In this document: in pieces, positions 43,976-56,336 of the stretch
How positions within the stretch are numbered: the first letter of the stretch is position 1
Layout: each line of letters starts with the position of its first letter
From: Nymphalis io
Lineage: Eukaryota; Arthropoda; Insecta; Lepidoptera; Nymphalidae
NCBI RefSeq assembly: GCF_905147045.1
Contig: NC_065891.1
Location: forward strand, 8,069,001 to 8,133,000
Direction: 5' to 3'
DNA length: 64,000 bases
Notes under the pieces: generated by a model
What the model was told of the DNA's origin: nothing
Databases searched by the model: none
Seen by the model: the letters and a program-made list of their open reading frames with translations, nothing else
Translations under genes and position numbers: made by a program

Positions 43976-44135
43976 GTTTGAGTCGGTCTTACGCCTGAAC
44001 TCTCATCATGTCGGATTGCCTTTCTGGAATAGAAGTAATAGAGAGTTCCTGTGTGTGCCCACTTTAATGCTACAATATCTCATGCGCAATTAGCTATTCT
44101 TCGTAGCTAAGGGTAATCGTGATCGAAACTGGTCA
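43976..44135 (+). repeat. SINE family C 3' fragment
   Basis: 'cttacgcctgaactctcatc', 'gtcggattgcctttctgg' and 'aatatctcatgcgcaattag' match the second half of the copy at 38072-38394. The tRNA-like head is missing. Confidence 0.65.
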
Positions 44136-45329
44136 AGAGAACATTATCAGTATTAATATATTTTTATATCCACTGTTAATATTTCAAAGGATCGTAAAAT
44201 AATTTACTCTACTGGTATACAAGTAAATATTTCCTTTATTAAATATGGCGTGTTAATTTTATTTACTTATAAAAAAATATTGTAAAGAGACTTTTCTTCA
44301 GTTCCGGGTTGAGAGGCAAGTCACTTTAATATGGAAACGCGATGATTTTCTCCGGAAAACCATGCGTTATCCCGGTCGTTTGTTAAGCTCTCGAATTATG
44401 TGGTGCCCGAGGGAGCTCTACAGGGAGTAACACAAAACAAATTTTCCTTTTTTGTTTAGAAATTTACTTTCTACCTGCCTGGGCACCGTGGGTAAATAAT
44501 AGTCTTCTTTAATACAAACAGCAATTTGGTGGAATTGTTTTAGTTTTTATAGGGGATTGTAGAGCGTTTGCGCACAAAAAACAAATTGCGATTAAAGATT
44601 TACTCAGCGAGCGTAGCGATTAAAGCTAGCTTGTAATGATTTCGAGACCGTATATTTATTACGTTTGTGATTACGCGCTGTTTCATAAATTGATTTGAAT
44701 AATATTACACTAAAGTTGAATAAGAAATAATTCAAGCATATGTTAAATTAATAATTTATAATAATAGTTCTTTGTAATGCATATTGAAATATTGGGACAA
44801 TAATGACTATTCTTATTTCTTAATAAATGAAATGACAAATTCTTTATATTTATAATACATTGCAAATTTTATGCATTTTAAAAATTAAAATTAATTTAAA
44901 AAATTAAATTAACAATTCTATGCACGTTAAGTTAGTTTATAAGTGTAGTATTTAAGCTATTTAAGATTGTCTCTAGAATAAGAAACAAAATAAATATATC
45001 TTCTATATTCAAAAAGTATATTTCAGAAAATTATATCGCTTTCCAAATCGCCTTATTGTTGCCAAAACTTTTGTTTTCACTTCATTTGCCACGTCGTTGT
45101 TCTTCGGTGTACAATCTCGCAGTCGATTGATAAAATGTGTTCCTCTTGCGATACAGATTCTAGGTTAAAATAAATTGTTTGAAATAACCAATAGATAATT
45201 TAAAAGTGTTTTGATATTATTGTTACTTCCGGCAACTTGATTTGAGACCTCGAATTATTAAGAAGTTTTGCCCACTTCAACGAAAATGTAAACTATAAAT
45301 AGTTCAAGAAAGTAACAAATGTAGGTGCA
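44136..45329. other. AT-rich stretch with one GC-richer island
   Basis: The island at about 44290-44520 has no open frame with family resemblance. No gene is supported. Confidence 0.5.
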
Positions 45330-45412
45330 TGCTTCCAACAACGCGAATTGAGGCAGAGTGGTGGCATAAGCCCAACTTCAAGAGGATACCCAGATTACCC
45401 AGCAACGGAACA
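45330..45412 (+). repeat. worn SINE family A 3' fragment
   Basis: 'ttccaacaacgcgaattgag' and 'cagagtggtggcataagccc' keep the order of the family A 3' half. A (TTA)n microsatellite follows at 45412-45437. Confidence 0.45.
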
Positions 45413-45689
45413 TATTATTATTATTATTTATTATTATGGCTGTTTTTCATTTTATTACTCATGAATGTATAAGTAAATGTATTCAGACAGTGATGTAAAG
45501 AGTGTGTTTTTGTTTATATATGTAAGGTTAAATTCATTCCTAGTTAATTATATTTGGTTAACTTATGTCATGATTTTATTTTTGTCTAATCGCTATTAAT
45601 ATATTATGTGAATCATGATTTGACAAGTGGAATGTAACTTGTAGGTATATGACATAATTGTTAATCATCCTTATTATTATTATTTTTAT

Positions 45690-45985
45690 AGCTAATAAAG
45701 ACTGCAATCTTGAGGTCCTGGGTTTAAATCCTAGTAAAAAGTTATTGGGTTTTTCGTTCGAAAAATTGGCATTTTTTGGTTCGAAAAAAAGCACGTAAAG
45801 CCCTTGGTCCTGCGCCTAAACTATCTCCAGCTGTGTTAGATTGCCGTTCCATCGGCTTATGATAGTGGGGGAACTCGAAGTGTACTCCCTGTACATCTGT
45901 GTCTTTCACATACTCGAGCACTATAATAATTTAGTTCTGCATGGTTATTCTCCATCCAGATCGTAGCCGTGACCATATAAAATTA
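45690..45985 (+). repeat. SINE family C copy, diverged
   Basis: It has the B-box region 'gtcctgggtttaaatcctag', then 'cttggtcctgcgcctaaact' and 'gattgccgttccatcggctt'. The order is that of 38072-38394, with many changes. Confidence 0.65.
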
Positions 45986-47941
45986 TACAGAACAGTTAAG
46001 TACTTGAAATTTTGGAATCAGACGTGATGTAAATATATTATTTTTTGTTAATGAATGCGTTCTATCTTTTGTAATAAAATAATATTTACAGTTTTAAAAT
46101 ATATAAATGAAATTATAGAAACAGTTTCTATTATTAGCAAAACTATTATTATCATTTAAGGTATATTAGTAATTCTGAAAATTTATAGTATGGGAAATAA
46201 TTATTATAAGATTAAAAAATAAACCAGCTATTTTTGAAGAAAAAATGTTTTATTGTTAGTTTTACGATCGTAATAAAATGCAAATTTATTAATTACCATA
46301 AGAAAGGTCATACTGCGAGGTTTTCTTACTCTATATTATAAAAGAATTATTTAAACAACGTTTAAAATAGATTCTGTCATTAAGGCCGGATGCTTTAAAA
46401 TAATTTTACTATGCCATTGGTGCAGTAGAATTAATATAAAAGGTATTGATAACGACAGGGGGAGCCCGTAAACAAAGGGGTTATAAAGTTACGTTGTGGT
46501 GTTGTCACGGCGGACTAACACAAATAGCTCAATTAAACGGGACCGCTGTATCCAGAACATCGCCCCGACAACAAATGGACGAGTCATCTGTTCACGTACC
46601 ACGTCGCATTCTAAATTGGTTGCGTGCCACGCTTTTTTTGCAAGTTTCGAATTAACCAATGCAATCAATCAAGTTCGATTCGAACGAATATTTACTGCTC
46701 TGCTGTAACAGTGCCATTTATTTTCCGATACGCAGACACGTATGATGTTTCCGACTGGAATTCAATGCCTAAAGTTAGACTTTTCTATTTTCTTCGATAC
46801 TTTAAAATGTTACAAAATTAAATTTCAAACGATCGTTTATTTTGTAAAAAAAATATTTTTGTAAGGTTTAGTTGTATTAATGAAAAAGCAATAAGTTCCC
46901 GTTTCTAGTCGCGGAACAACTAGCACAAGCACAACTCTCGAGAAAGTTCCTTCGAGGCAATACGGCCGCCTGCTTAATTGGCTAGAGTTTTCGCTTAATA
47001 TTTACAAGTTTTAAGCAAATGCAGTTGAAATGCATTCGAGAGTTTGGAGTAATACACTGCTTTATACTTTAGCTACGTTTTCTTGTCGAATTTTAATTGG
47101 ATTTTGTTTGAGCCAAATGTGTATCGTTTGACACAACTATTTTTATATTAAAGTAAGTAGAAATTCAACTTATTTTGTAAGAATTGAAATACTCTTGGCT
47201 ATAATTTTAGTTTACTTATTATTATGTATTAGCTATTAAAGACAAAATTAAATGATTTGAATATATAATTACATTATATTGGTATATTTATTAGCAACGT
47301 TACACATGTTTTATTAATATAACATCTATTTAATCGTTATTTTAAGATATGTATATAAATTTAACTTCTGGTTTCTGAAATGCTGATCAAAGTTAGAATT
47401 AAATAAATTAACTTTTATTGGAATGGTCATCGGCAGCCAATGAAGCAATAGGTGTGCAATGTGCGTTCAGCATTTAGTCACATGTCAAACTCACTAAATA
47501 CGAAAATAATGTTAAATATTTTGTTTTACGTTTAATGTAATAATGTTAAATATTTAATTCGATTTTATGTGACTAATAATTGCTCCTGCTATTTGAATTG
47601 TTAAATAGAATATTGATAATTATTTTATAAGTACAGTTATAGTACTTTAATTAAGTTTTACATGCTGCCGCTTGACTTTTTTATCAATATGATAAAGTGA
47701 TATATATATTTGGCGTAAAGTTGAAGCGTTCATTGGAAATTGAAGTATAGATTGCGAAACTTTATTAATACTGTAACTAACAAAGCTATTACTTACGTAA
47801 ACACCCCAAGCATCTTGCCTTAAAAATGAATTATAACCCGAATAGAATAATTCATTTATTCATATTTATAACATAAAGCGATATGCTTATTATATTTTAC
47901 GATACATAATTATTATATAAATTGATATAGGGGTACTACAG
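45986..47941. other. AT-rich stretch with one GC-richer island
   Basis: The island at 46440-46710 has three short overlapping frames, none with a recognisable protein. A regulatory role is possible but unproven. Confidence 0.45.
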
Positions 47942-48061
47942 GCGAATTTGAACAGCTACAACTTTCATCAATTGCTAATGGAGACTGTTTCGGAGCGGTT
48001 CCCAGATCAAGCGATCGTGGCAGGACCCCACAACGATGTTGACATCCCGACGTTGGTTTGG
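47942..48061 (+). other. probable internal coding exon of an unidentified gene
   Basis: The block is bounded by an acceptor (ggggtactacag, ending 47941) and a donor TGG|GTACGT (48061/48062). It is exactly 40 codons open in one frame. The frame begins A-N-L-N-S-Y-N-F-H-Q-L-L and continues E-T-V-S-E-R-F-P-D-Q-A-I-V-A-G, then I-P-T-L-V-W. Composition is well above the local GC level and third positions look codon-like. The E-x-x-x-E-R-F-P-D pattern superficially resembles the start of adenylate-forming enzyme domains, but that is too weak to name it. Neighbouring exons are not seen, so the gene would have introns of many kilobases. Confidence 0.45.
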
Positions 48062-49390
48062 GTACGTGACAGGCAACGTTGCTGTTTCTTTCTCTTGTTT
48101 ATATCCATGCACGAAAGGTGGCTTTTGGAATCTAATCAGAGAGACGAGCTGAAGGAAGATATGCTATTCGAGTTTATTTGAGGCTGCTTTGGACTTCCGG
48201 GCTTTGCGAGATAACTCGAAAAATTCCGCATACAACACAAATAAAGACATAATAATTTTTATAAACATATAAAGGAACATAAAGTACTATACCAATACAA
48301 ATTATCTGATTTAAATTTTTTGAAAAATAGCTAACTACAGATACGACCTTTTTAAACTCGCAGTATTATTATAAGCACGATATTCCTTTTATATGTACAA
48401 TCCGATCATTTCCTTTTTTACTTCTATTGTTAAATTATATTAATATTTTTAAGCATGAACCTTCGGTACTTTCAAGAGGAATCCTCACCAGCGCATTGTA
48501 CAGCTTTCAATGAAATATTAATTTGAAAAATGTCTGGGATCTCATTAATAAGGTCTCTGGGTCAATTACTGACTTTCAGCTCTTTAACAGATCCAAAGTT
48601 CTTTCATGTTTTATTTTAAGCTAAAAACTATGACTTTTAAATCAAAATTTCAAGATATTTTTTTTTATATTTCTATATAAATCAGCGAGCTAATTCTTCT
48701 GTTTAGTGCTTTTATTCTTGTACGCTAGTAATAATACATACATTTATAATACAGCTCGTTGGATGAAATTGGGAGTAAATTCATCACTTTGTTTTCTGTA
48801 TTTTGAATGAAACAGAAATAAGAAAAATAAAAACGCGTATATATGTTCAATAACAACAAAACGGGAATTAAAAAAATAGCTTAAAAACATTATTTCAGGT
48901 TTATAAATGTCATTTAGCAGTTGTTTAGTTAAACACTGATTTCGCTAATTCTGCCATTATTGATTTGATAATAGAAAGAAGAAGACACAGCGTTGTTTAA
49001 CTAAACAACCGCTATACAATGTTTATAAATAAGATCCTTAATTATTAGTTACAATAGACTTGTACCTTTCAGGCATTTTAGATAATATGGCCTGTAAATT
49101 CAGCAATTAAGATACTATTGTTTGTGACATCAAAGTGTACAGAAATATTCAAATATGTTGACGCCACGAGCAGGCATGTAACTTCCAAGGGTATTTTGTA
49201 ATATCAAAGTCTTCAGGGCGTTTTATGTTAAGTAATTTAATAAACCGTCGTCTAGTACAATATGTCTTTGCTTAATTTAATCAATAATGTTACGCGTGAT
49301 TGTGTTACTAGATTATACTTGGGGCATCATCAGTGCGTTATTAAGATGAACTATTATGATATCACAAACATTATAATAATAGTCCATTGA
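48062..49390. other. AT-rich stretch, no gene seen
   Basis: No element is recognised before the LINE coding sequence that opens at about 49391. Confidence 0.5.
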
Positions 49391-51339
49391 TATCACACAC
49401 TGGCAAAGAAATTCTTTAATTTTGAGAAGATTTGGAGATTTATACCATGCAACTTTAGTGGACACGTTATATTTTATCGAGACTACAATAAAAATTCCAA
49501 GTCCTGTAGGAAGGCATACACGAGAGCGGATGCACAGCGCATTGTACAGATTGGTCATGACCTTATTTCGCATCCTAGGGGCTCCCGTAGCTTCTGGCGT
49601 CTGACCAAGTCTGTGCAAAACAATTTCTGCCAACCTTCGCTACCACCGCTCAGAAATCCGGACGGATCGCTAGCTCACAGTCTGCAGGAGAAAGCCGACC
49701 TCCTGGCTAAACTCTTTGCCGACAACTCTGTGATCGATGATTGTTGTGCGCAGCCACCAACAATACCTTCATGTGGCCACACGATGCCTGACATCAAAAT
49801 CAGGCAACGTGATGTGCGTGTGGAGCTGCAATCACTCGATATACGGAAAGCTAGCGGTCCTGATGGAATACCAGCCATTGTGCTGAAGAAGTGCGCGGCG
49901 GAGCTGTCTCCTGTGTTAACGCGCCTGTTCCAACTTTCTCTCTCTTCGGGATGTGTGCCGGAGGCTTGGAGAAGAGCTAATGTGCAAGCGGTTCCCAAAA
50001 AAGGGGATCGGTCTGACCCGGCAAATTATCGACCAATAGCTCAGTACTTTGTAAGGTGATGGAACGGATTCTAAATAACCAACTGATCCATTACCTAGAA
50101 GATCACTGTCTAATTAATGATCGTCAGTACGGGTTTCGACCAAAACGGTCCACAGGTGATCTTCTAGCGTACGTAACACACCTCTAGGGTGAAGCTATCG
50201 ACAAGCATGGAGAATCGTTGGCTGTCAGCCTCGATATCTCCAAGGCTGTCGACAGGGTCTGGCACAGAAGTCTTCTCTCCAAGCTACCGGCATATGGTCT
50301 GCCTGCTCAGCTATGCACCTGGATTGCCAGCTTCCTACACAAGCGTAGCCTTCGTGTTTTAGTAGATGGTTGCGCTTCACAATTCTATGTAGTGAATGCT
50401 GGGGTCCCCCAGGGATCTGTGCTATCTCCCACACTCTTTCTTTTGCATATCAATGATATGCTCTCCCTTGGGAACATACATTGCTATGCAGATGATAGTA
50501 CAGTGCATGGTGGATACCACGGACGCGCAGTGGCTGGGCGGGCGGAAACTGAGGAGAGACGGGAGAATCTTGTCATTGAACTCGATAGGACGTTAGAGCT
50601 CATTGCCAAATCGGGTTCAGATAATCTTGTTGAGTTTAATGCCAAGAAAACACAGGTATGCGCTCTCACAGCGAAAAAGTCACCATTTTACCCTCATCCC
50701 TCCCTCTGTGGCATACCGCTGATGATACAAAGCAAAATCGACATGCTGGGGATGGACGTTCGCTGCGACCTTAGTCCAAGGGATTACATCGAGGCTATTA
50801 TAAAAACAGCTTCACGAAAACTCGGAGTTCTGAACAAGGTGCGGCGTTTTTTCACGCCACAACTGTGCCTGTTATACAAAACACAGGTACGGTCTTGCGT
50901 TGAATATTGCTCGCACCTTTGGGATGGCTCCGCTAAGTACCTACTGGAGGCCTTGGACCGGTTGCAGCGACGTGCAGTACGCATTATTGGCGACGTAAAG
51001 GTCACAAACACCCTTGAACCTTTACAATTGCGTCGCGAGATAGCAGCACTGAGCGCTTTCTATCGACTGTATCACGGCGAGTGCTTTGAGGAATTATTCT
51101 CTCTAATTCCTGCTTCCCCCTTCCTTCTTAAGTCCACGTGAGCTGGTTCTCGATGTCACCGCCTAACTGTGACATCAATTCCATCGCGCACAAAGAAATT
51201 TTGCAACTCCTTTCTTTGTCGCACTACCAAAAAATGGAATTCCTTACCAGCTCACGTGTTCCCCTCCTCTTACAACCCGGGTTCCTTCAAACGAGGCGTG
51301 AAGAGGCATCTTGCGGGCCGGCAAGGCGGTGACGGCTAG
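49391..51339 (+). pseudogene. CR1/Jockey-like LINE ORF2 (reverse transcriptase), disabled
   Basis: The frame starts in the linker (S-C-R-K-A-Y-T-R-A-D-A-Q-R) and continues W-R-L-T-K-S-V-Q and S-G-P-D-G-I-P. A frameshift near 50042 interrupts the N-Y-R-P-I-A segment. The next part has Y-G-F-R-P-K-R-S-T and then UAG (50185-50187) where Trp is likely. The catalytic region follows with S-L-D-I-S-K-A-V-D-R-V-W (Val replaces the usual Phe), A-G-V-P-Q-G-S-V-L-S-P and C-Y-A-D-D-S. The frame is broken again by UGA at 51139-51141, probably a CpG decay of CGA. It then runs in the same frame through K-K-W-N-S-L-P-A-H-V-F-P to UAG at 51337-51339. The protein resembles the abundant lepidopteran CR1-type (Zenon-like) LINEs, but the clade name is tentative. 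Confidence 0.85.
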
Positions 51340-51454
51340 TACAGAACATTCTTCCCGACTGTACTGGCCGTCGTCGCGTTTGGACTTTACTACCACTTAC
51401 CATCAGGTGGAGTAGAGTCATTTGCCATCCCGGACATATAAAAAAAAAAAAAAA
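49391..51454 (+). mobile_element. CR1/Jockey-like LINE, 5'-truncated, with poly(A)
   Basis: The endonuclease is absent. The linker, reverse transcriptase, ORF2 C-terminus, a 100-bp 3' UTR and a poly(A) run (about 51440-51454) are present. The 3' UTR contains accacttaccatcaggtgg at 51392-51410, about 29 bp before the A-run, which is also seen in SINE family B. No clear target-site duplication was found. GC content is much higher than in the surroundings. Confidence 0.9.
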
Positions 51455-51456
51455 GA

Positions 51457-51535
51457 GACGAATTACAAACTTCCGTATTTGAATCCGTGACCTCTGCTTA
51501 AAATGCACTTGTTTCACCCATTAGACTATACGGAT
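51457..51535 (-). repeat. tRNA-derived SINE head fragment (family D)
   Basis: On the minus strand there is an A-box-like 'tagtctaatgggtg' and, 30 bp on, a B-box-like 'ggattcaaatac'. Together they span a tRNA-length block. It directly abuts the LINE poly(A), so the LINE may have inserted into it. Confidence 0.4.
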
Positions 51536-51769
51536 TTTATTATTATCATAAATAAATATATTGTTCTATAAACCATAGCTAACATTCGCACAAATATAAC
51601 TTATTTATTTTATATTGCAGTTCTTTTAATAATCGTGAGAGTTTTAATTTATTAAATCATTTTATCAATTAATATATGTAAAGTCATTTATATACAGAGC
51701 GATTACCATATAACATCTGTAGTGTAGAATTTGTAATACTTCTTAAGTAATATTATTTTATGATATGTA

Positions 51770-51990
51770 ACTACGATACGGACTTAACTCGTCATCAACG
51801 CTAGTTACGTAAGCACGGACATAAGTTTGTTTATGACCCTACGTTCCTATAGACCCTACTTTCTTTTCTCTACCGGTAATGACGTGTATGCAAAATTTCA
51901 TGATGGTCAATTGACTACTCAATTTAAGACTTAAAAGCGTAAAAAACAAATGAACTCACTTCGCATTTATAACATTAGTTAGGATTGTGA
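51770..51990 (+). repeat. decayed LINE-like 3' region
   Basis: 'gcaaaatttcatgatggtca' and the terminal phrase 'cgcatttataacattagt' (51963-51980) fit a dispersed lepidopteran 3' UTR. The last part matches 22880-22912. No coding sequence remains. Confidence 0.4.
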
Positions 51991-54900
51991 AGATTATAAG
52001 CATAGAGGCTATTGCGGACTATTCTGTAGGTAAGTTTGTGTCCTAAAAACAAATAAATTATTTGGTTTTAATATATACGTCTACACTGTTATCCTTATTG
52101 ATATTATTTGATTATTATTTGAACTCGTTAATAATAAAATTTATACTAAATATTTAATACATTTATAAAAGTATTTGTAACCAGAATTCTGAGTAGATAG
52201 GATAAAAAAACAGTTTTCCTTGATGCGTCCTGTATGGTGAATAACATTTGAAAAACAATATCTTCTTCAATGTCTCAGTTTATCGGTCGGAGTCAATAGC
52301 GGGCTTTACAAAAGCGTCACGTAATATGTAAATTGTTTAGATCGCGATGTGTCCCGACTGTCAAAGACATCCGGCGTCGTATACATCTGGACCGATTTTT
52401 TCCTCAATGATGACTTCACTTCTAAGGAAAATTTCACATCCTCTGACAATTGCAAGTTATATATAGGTATAATTTTAACCGTGGAAAGTACTTCATAAGG
52501 TATATTATAGGTTATATATATCTGTATGATAATTGTGTTATGATAATTTATTGTATTTAAATAAATTGAGTATCAAACACGTACAGCAAAGTACTGGTAG
52601 AGAAATTAGTAGATTAATTAGGTCAGTGAATATAGAAGACTCGTTACGGGAGCTCAACAAATTATTTATCCATATAAATAAATAAAATTGAAGTTTTGTC
52701 TCCCTGTTCGTCAGGGAAATCTTTAAAAATTACAAATTATGACTGCAAATACGGGATATTTTGGGGTACCGTCAAGTTTCAAAATCGGTTGAGTCTATCA
52801 AAAGTTATAAAAACTTGAAGTTCATATAAATACATATCTCTGTTATCCGCTATTTTAGGTATATATACAAATAAATAAAATTGAAGTGCCTCTCTGTGAT
52901 TTCAAAATAATTGCTCCTTTTTAGTTTAATATGCCTACATGTTAGTTTTTAAAATCAACCATTTTTTATTCCAAACTACCGCTGCTATCTAATACTTTCA
53001 ACATTTTATATTATGTATGACTTAAATAGGTATTGTATGCGTTAAAATGACAGATTTTTAAACATTTTTTTTACAAAGTGAATTAATAATAAAATAACGC
53101 GGTTTCTGCTTGGTTATAAAAATAAAGTTACTGTAACGTGACAGGAATGATTAGAATATGTTTTATTATTTAAATAACTTTTGAAACAGACTGATTATAA
53201 TGACGTATTATAAAAACATGTATAAAAATCATATTTGCAGCATTTTAATGTATTATGCACAGCAGCGAGTTGCGACTCGTGTGCATTTTACTAATTATTT
53301 TAAAAGGAATGTGTCTTCACGCTTGGACAGCGAAGCCACGGCGCGCACTTTTATCTAGAGTGACGCTTAATGGTGCAACAATTTCGTGCGAATCTCACGT
53401 CGCGACGCCTTTGTTTAAATATGCAGTATGTCACCACCGGTGACGTACTCGAAATATTACAACGTTCGCCTGTTAGCATAATAAAACGAGCATCGCTACG
53501 GGCGGCGCATTAAACTGCACTAACGAGCTGTGCAGGGAAATCAAATGTCGTACTCATTACATTATATTTTCTACTAGATACACGTATCATATCTTATTTT
53601 AAACAGGAAGTCTATTTTGTAAAATTAAACTCGAAAATTATTAATTATTTTGAAAATGGATTTCTAAAATAATATCATAATTAAATAGATCGTCATTCGA
53701 ATCAATTTCTGATAAAATTACTTTTAGTATAAATTATATAAGAATTTAGTTAAAATACCTTCTTTTTTAATAAAATTATTGTCATTAATATGAGTGAATT
53801 TTTATAAAGATCTTATTAAAGTGCTAAGTATATTTCCCTTATAAATTACCTGATGGCTTCAAGGAGCAAGAGCAGATGCTAGTAATATTTGTATCTGAGG
53901 AACCGGACAAGATTGTTTGCATCGCTAACAGTTAACGTTGCACATGAATTGCATACATAATTAAATTACCAACTAGATGCAACTTTTCCATGATGATAAA
54001 TTATTGGTAGCATGTATAGACTATTAATTTTATAATATAATTCTAGTATGATTAATTGCTTATATAATATTATATTCTCTTTAAAAAATGTGTATAAAAT
54101 GTAAACGGAAATGATTTAGTACAACAGACAACATTTTATTCTATATAATAAAACAGTTTAAAATACGAATTCCTCGGGTTATTGAATGCTGAGAAGAAAC
54201 AATCTAATGAAGTAATCCGATAACCACTCGAAAGGATTTTAAGTCTGAGGTGAAAGAGTTAAAGCAATTTCATTTGGCTTCGGGGCGGTTGCTCTCATAC
54301 TGAGAACTTAATACTGAATGAACATCGAACTTGGATATAATTTCCGAATACCTTCATTTATTTTTTTATTAAAAATATTTCAATAGTTTTATTTTGAACA
54401 CCAAAGGTGTATAATAAACTAAATGGCCGTCCCTTTTTCATATGGGTAAAATAAACATAAAATGAGATTTGAATAAGAACTAAATAATAAAAGTGAATTA
54501 AAAAATAAATAAAAAAATGCTAGGAGACTGAAGTAAAAAAAAAAAACAACAAAAAGCACACACATACTGTCGTTGTATGTATAATGACAAAGTTTGAATA
54601 TGAGAGTATAATCTGTGTAACATCGTATCTAGACTCAATTGCTTTTACTTTCCTTGAAGCTCAGTTAAATCTCGGTTAGTCAGTTTATTCATGCACTGAC
54701 ACTAAATATCCTCATCTTAGTACGCTCGCAGCGTCGCAGCAGTAGTATTTTCTCATAGACGCCAACGAGATTGAACAGGAGTAAGGCGATCATAACTCAC
54801 ACTTAAATGGAGCCCGAGGTGTAATCTCGGCGTGGATACGCAATAATCCCAACCGTCCATTCTATCAACTAAGCCTTATACTTTTGTACCATTATTCTCT

Positions 54901-56019
54901 ATTCCCTTTCCGCGACCAGATATGACATAAATAAGGATTTACTACGAAGAACAATTATTATAAATGCATAGTTGTGTGATAAGTAAGATCGTTATTTTAT
55001 TAATACTAGCTAAGTCATTGAGATAAGGAAATAATAATATTATACAAATATTGTTACTATGTTATTTTAGTTTATAGTTTCGAGACGGTTATAGCCTATA
55101 AATTATATTAACATGTTCCATACTGTTTTAGTTATAGCTTAATATGCCGACGAAGTCCGAGATAAAGATTAGTTTATATTTTAATTGTCACAGAGTATTT
55201 ATCAATATTAAAATAAATAACACATATGAGATAATGACAAAATAAATATTAAACAAAACTGTGTTATTTATGTGTTGTCATATTTAGATAAAACATCACA
55301 GTACTCATACGATATCGCTCTCATAACGTGTAAGCAGAAAGTTTGATTGCACCATTTTCCTAATTACTAACATTTTATTGTTATTTATTTATGTACTATT
55401 ATATGTTGTAAGATTATTATTGTGACTCAACAAATTAAAGGCTACTGGGAATCATGATAACTTTACTAATGAACTAACTCGATGCGAGCAAAGTATGGAT
55501 AATCTTTCATTATTCAGAAATAGCTCAGTTAAAGAGTAAGTTCCATGAATAGATTTGTTTTAAATTAAATTAATAACGTATAAAGTGTACAGAGGAAATA
55601 TGCAACATATTTTCTGAGGTATTTTAAAGTTTACTTTTTTTCTTCGTATTCAAAGTTTATGCTGACAATATTTGTGGTTAGCTATGTACAAGTTTTATTT
55701 AATATATTATGAGATGTATTCTGGTCTTTTGAGATTATTTTAATTAAGTTTTGCATAACGAATTTTAACAAGAAAACGGTCGCTTTGTTTGAACTAAAAG
55801 CCACAATTCACTTGAAATGAAGTTTAAATTAGTACTTTGGTAAGTGCTAGCACAATCATCTACATTCTACAACTATACTATGTATGTTGTACTTGTGAAT
55901 ACTTATCCGACTGTTGACTTTCATAAGATGGTTTACCGTCTAACTTGATTTATGTAAACTACACAAGAAGTATTTAATAATGGATTATTAAATTAATGAC
56001 AATTTAAATATTTAAGAAG
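51991..56019. other. long AT-rich stretch, no supported gene
   Basis: A segment at 52680-52830 reads like another LINE 3' relic ('gtcaagtttcaaaatcggtt'). A 62-codon frame at 53255-53443 begins with a signal-peptide-like hydrophobic run but has no other support. GC-richer islands lie at 53260-53540 and 54720-54860. Confidence 0.45.
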
Positions 56020-56336
56020 GTAAGGTAATAAGGTAAGAACGCTTGAATCTTAACCGGTGAACGTGGGTTCAAACCTGGACAAGCACCTCTGAATTTTCAT
56101 GTGCTTTATTTCTGTTTATAATTCATCTCGTGCTTTTCGGTGAAGGAAAACATCGTGAGGAAACCTGCATGTGTCTAATTTCACTCAAATTCTGCTACAT
56201 GTGTAACCACCAAGCCTCATTTGAGCAGCGTGGTGGTATAAGCTCCAAACCTTCTCCTTAAAAAGGGAGTATAGTAAGTACCAGCCTGTAAATGTCCCAG
56301 CAGTGGGACATTTACAGGCTGGTACTTACTATACTC
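56020..56336 (+). repeat. SINE family A copy ending in a perfect foldback
   Basis: The head is worn, the B-box region ('gtgggttcaaacctgg') and body are clear. Where other copies read '...gaggcctttagcccagcag', this one carries a perfect 33-bp inverted repeat (56267-56299 and 56304-56336, loop gcag). The right arm holds the normal SINE 3' end; the left arm is its inverted copy. Confidence 0.85.

Noticed and set aside
53255..53443. 62-codon frame beginning with a signal-peptide-like segment (L-V-C-I-L-L-I-I-L)
   Set aside because: The rest has no secreted-peptide hallmarks, no good donor or poly(A) signal was seen, and it overlaps a CpG-rich island. It could still be a first exon, but I cannot support it.
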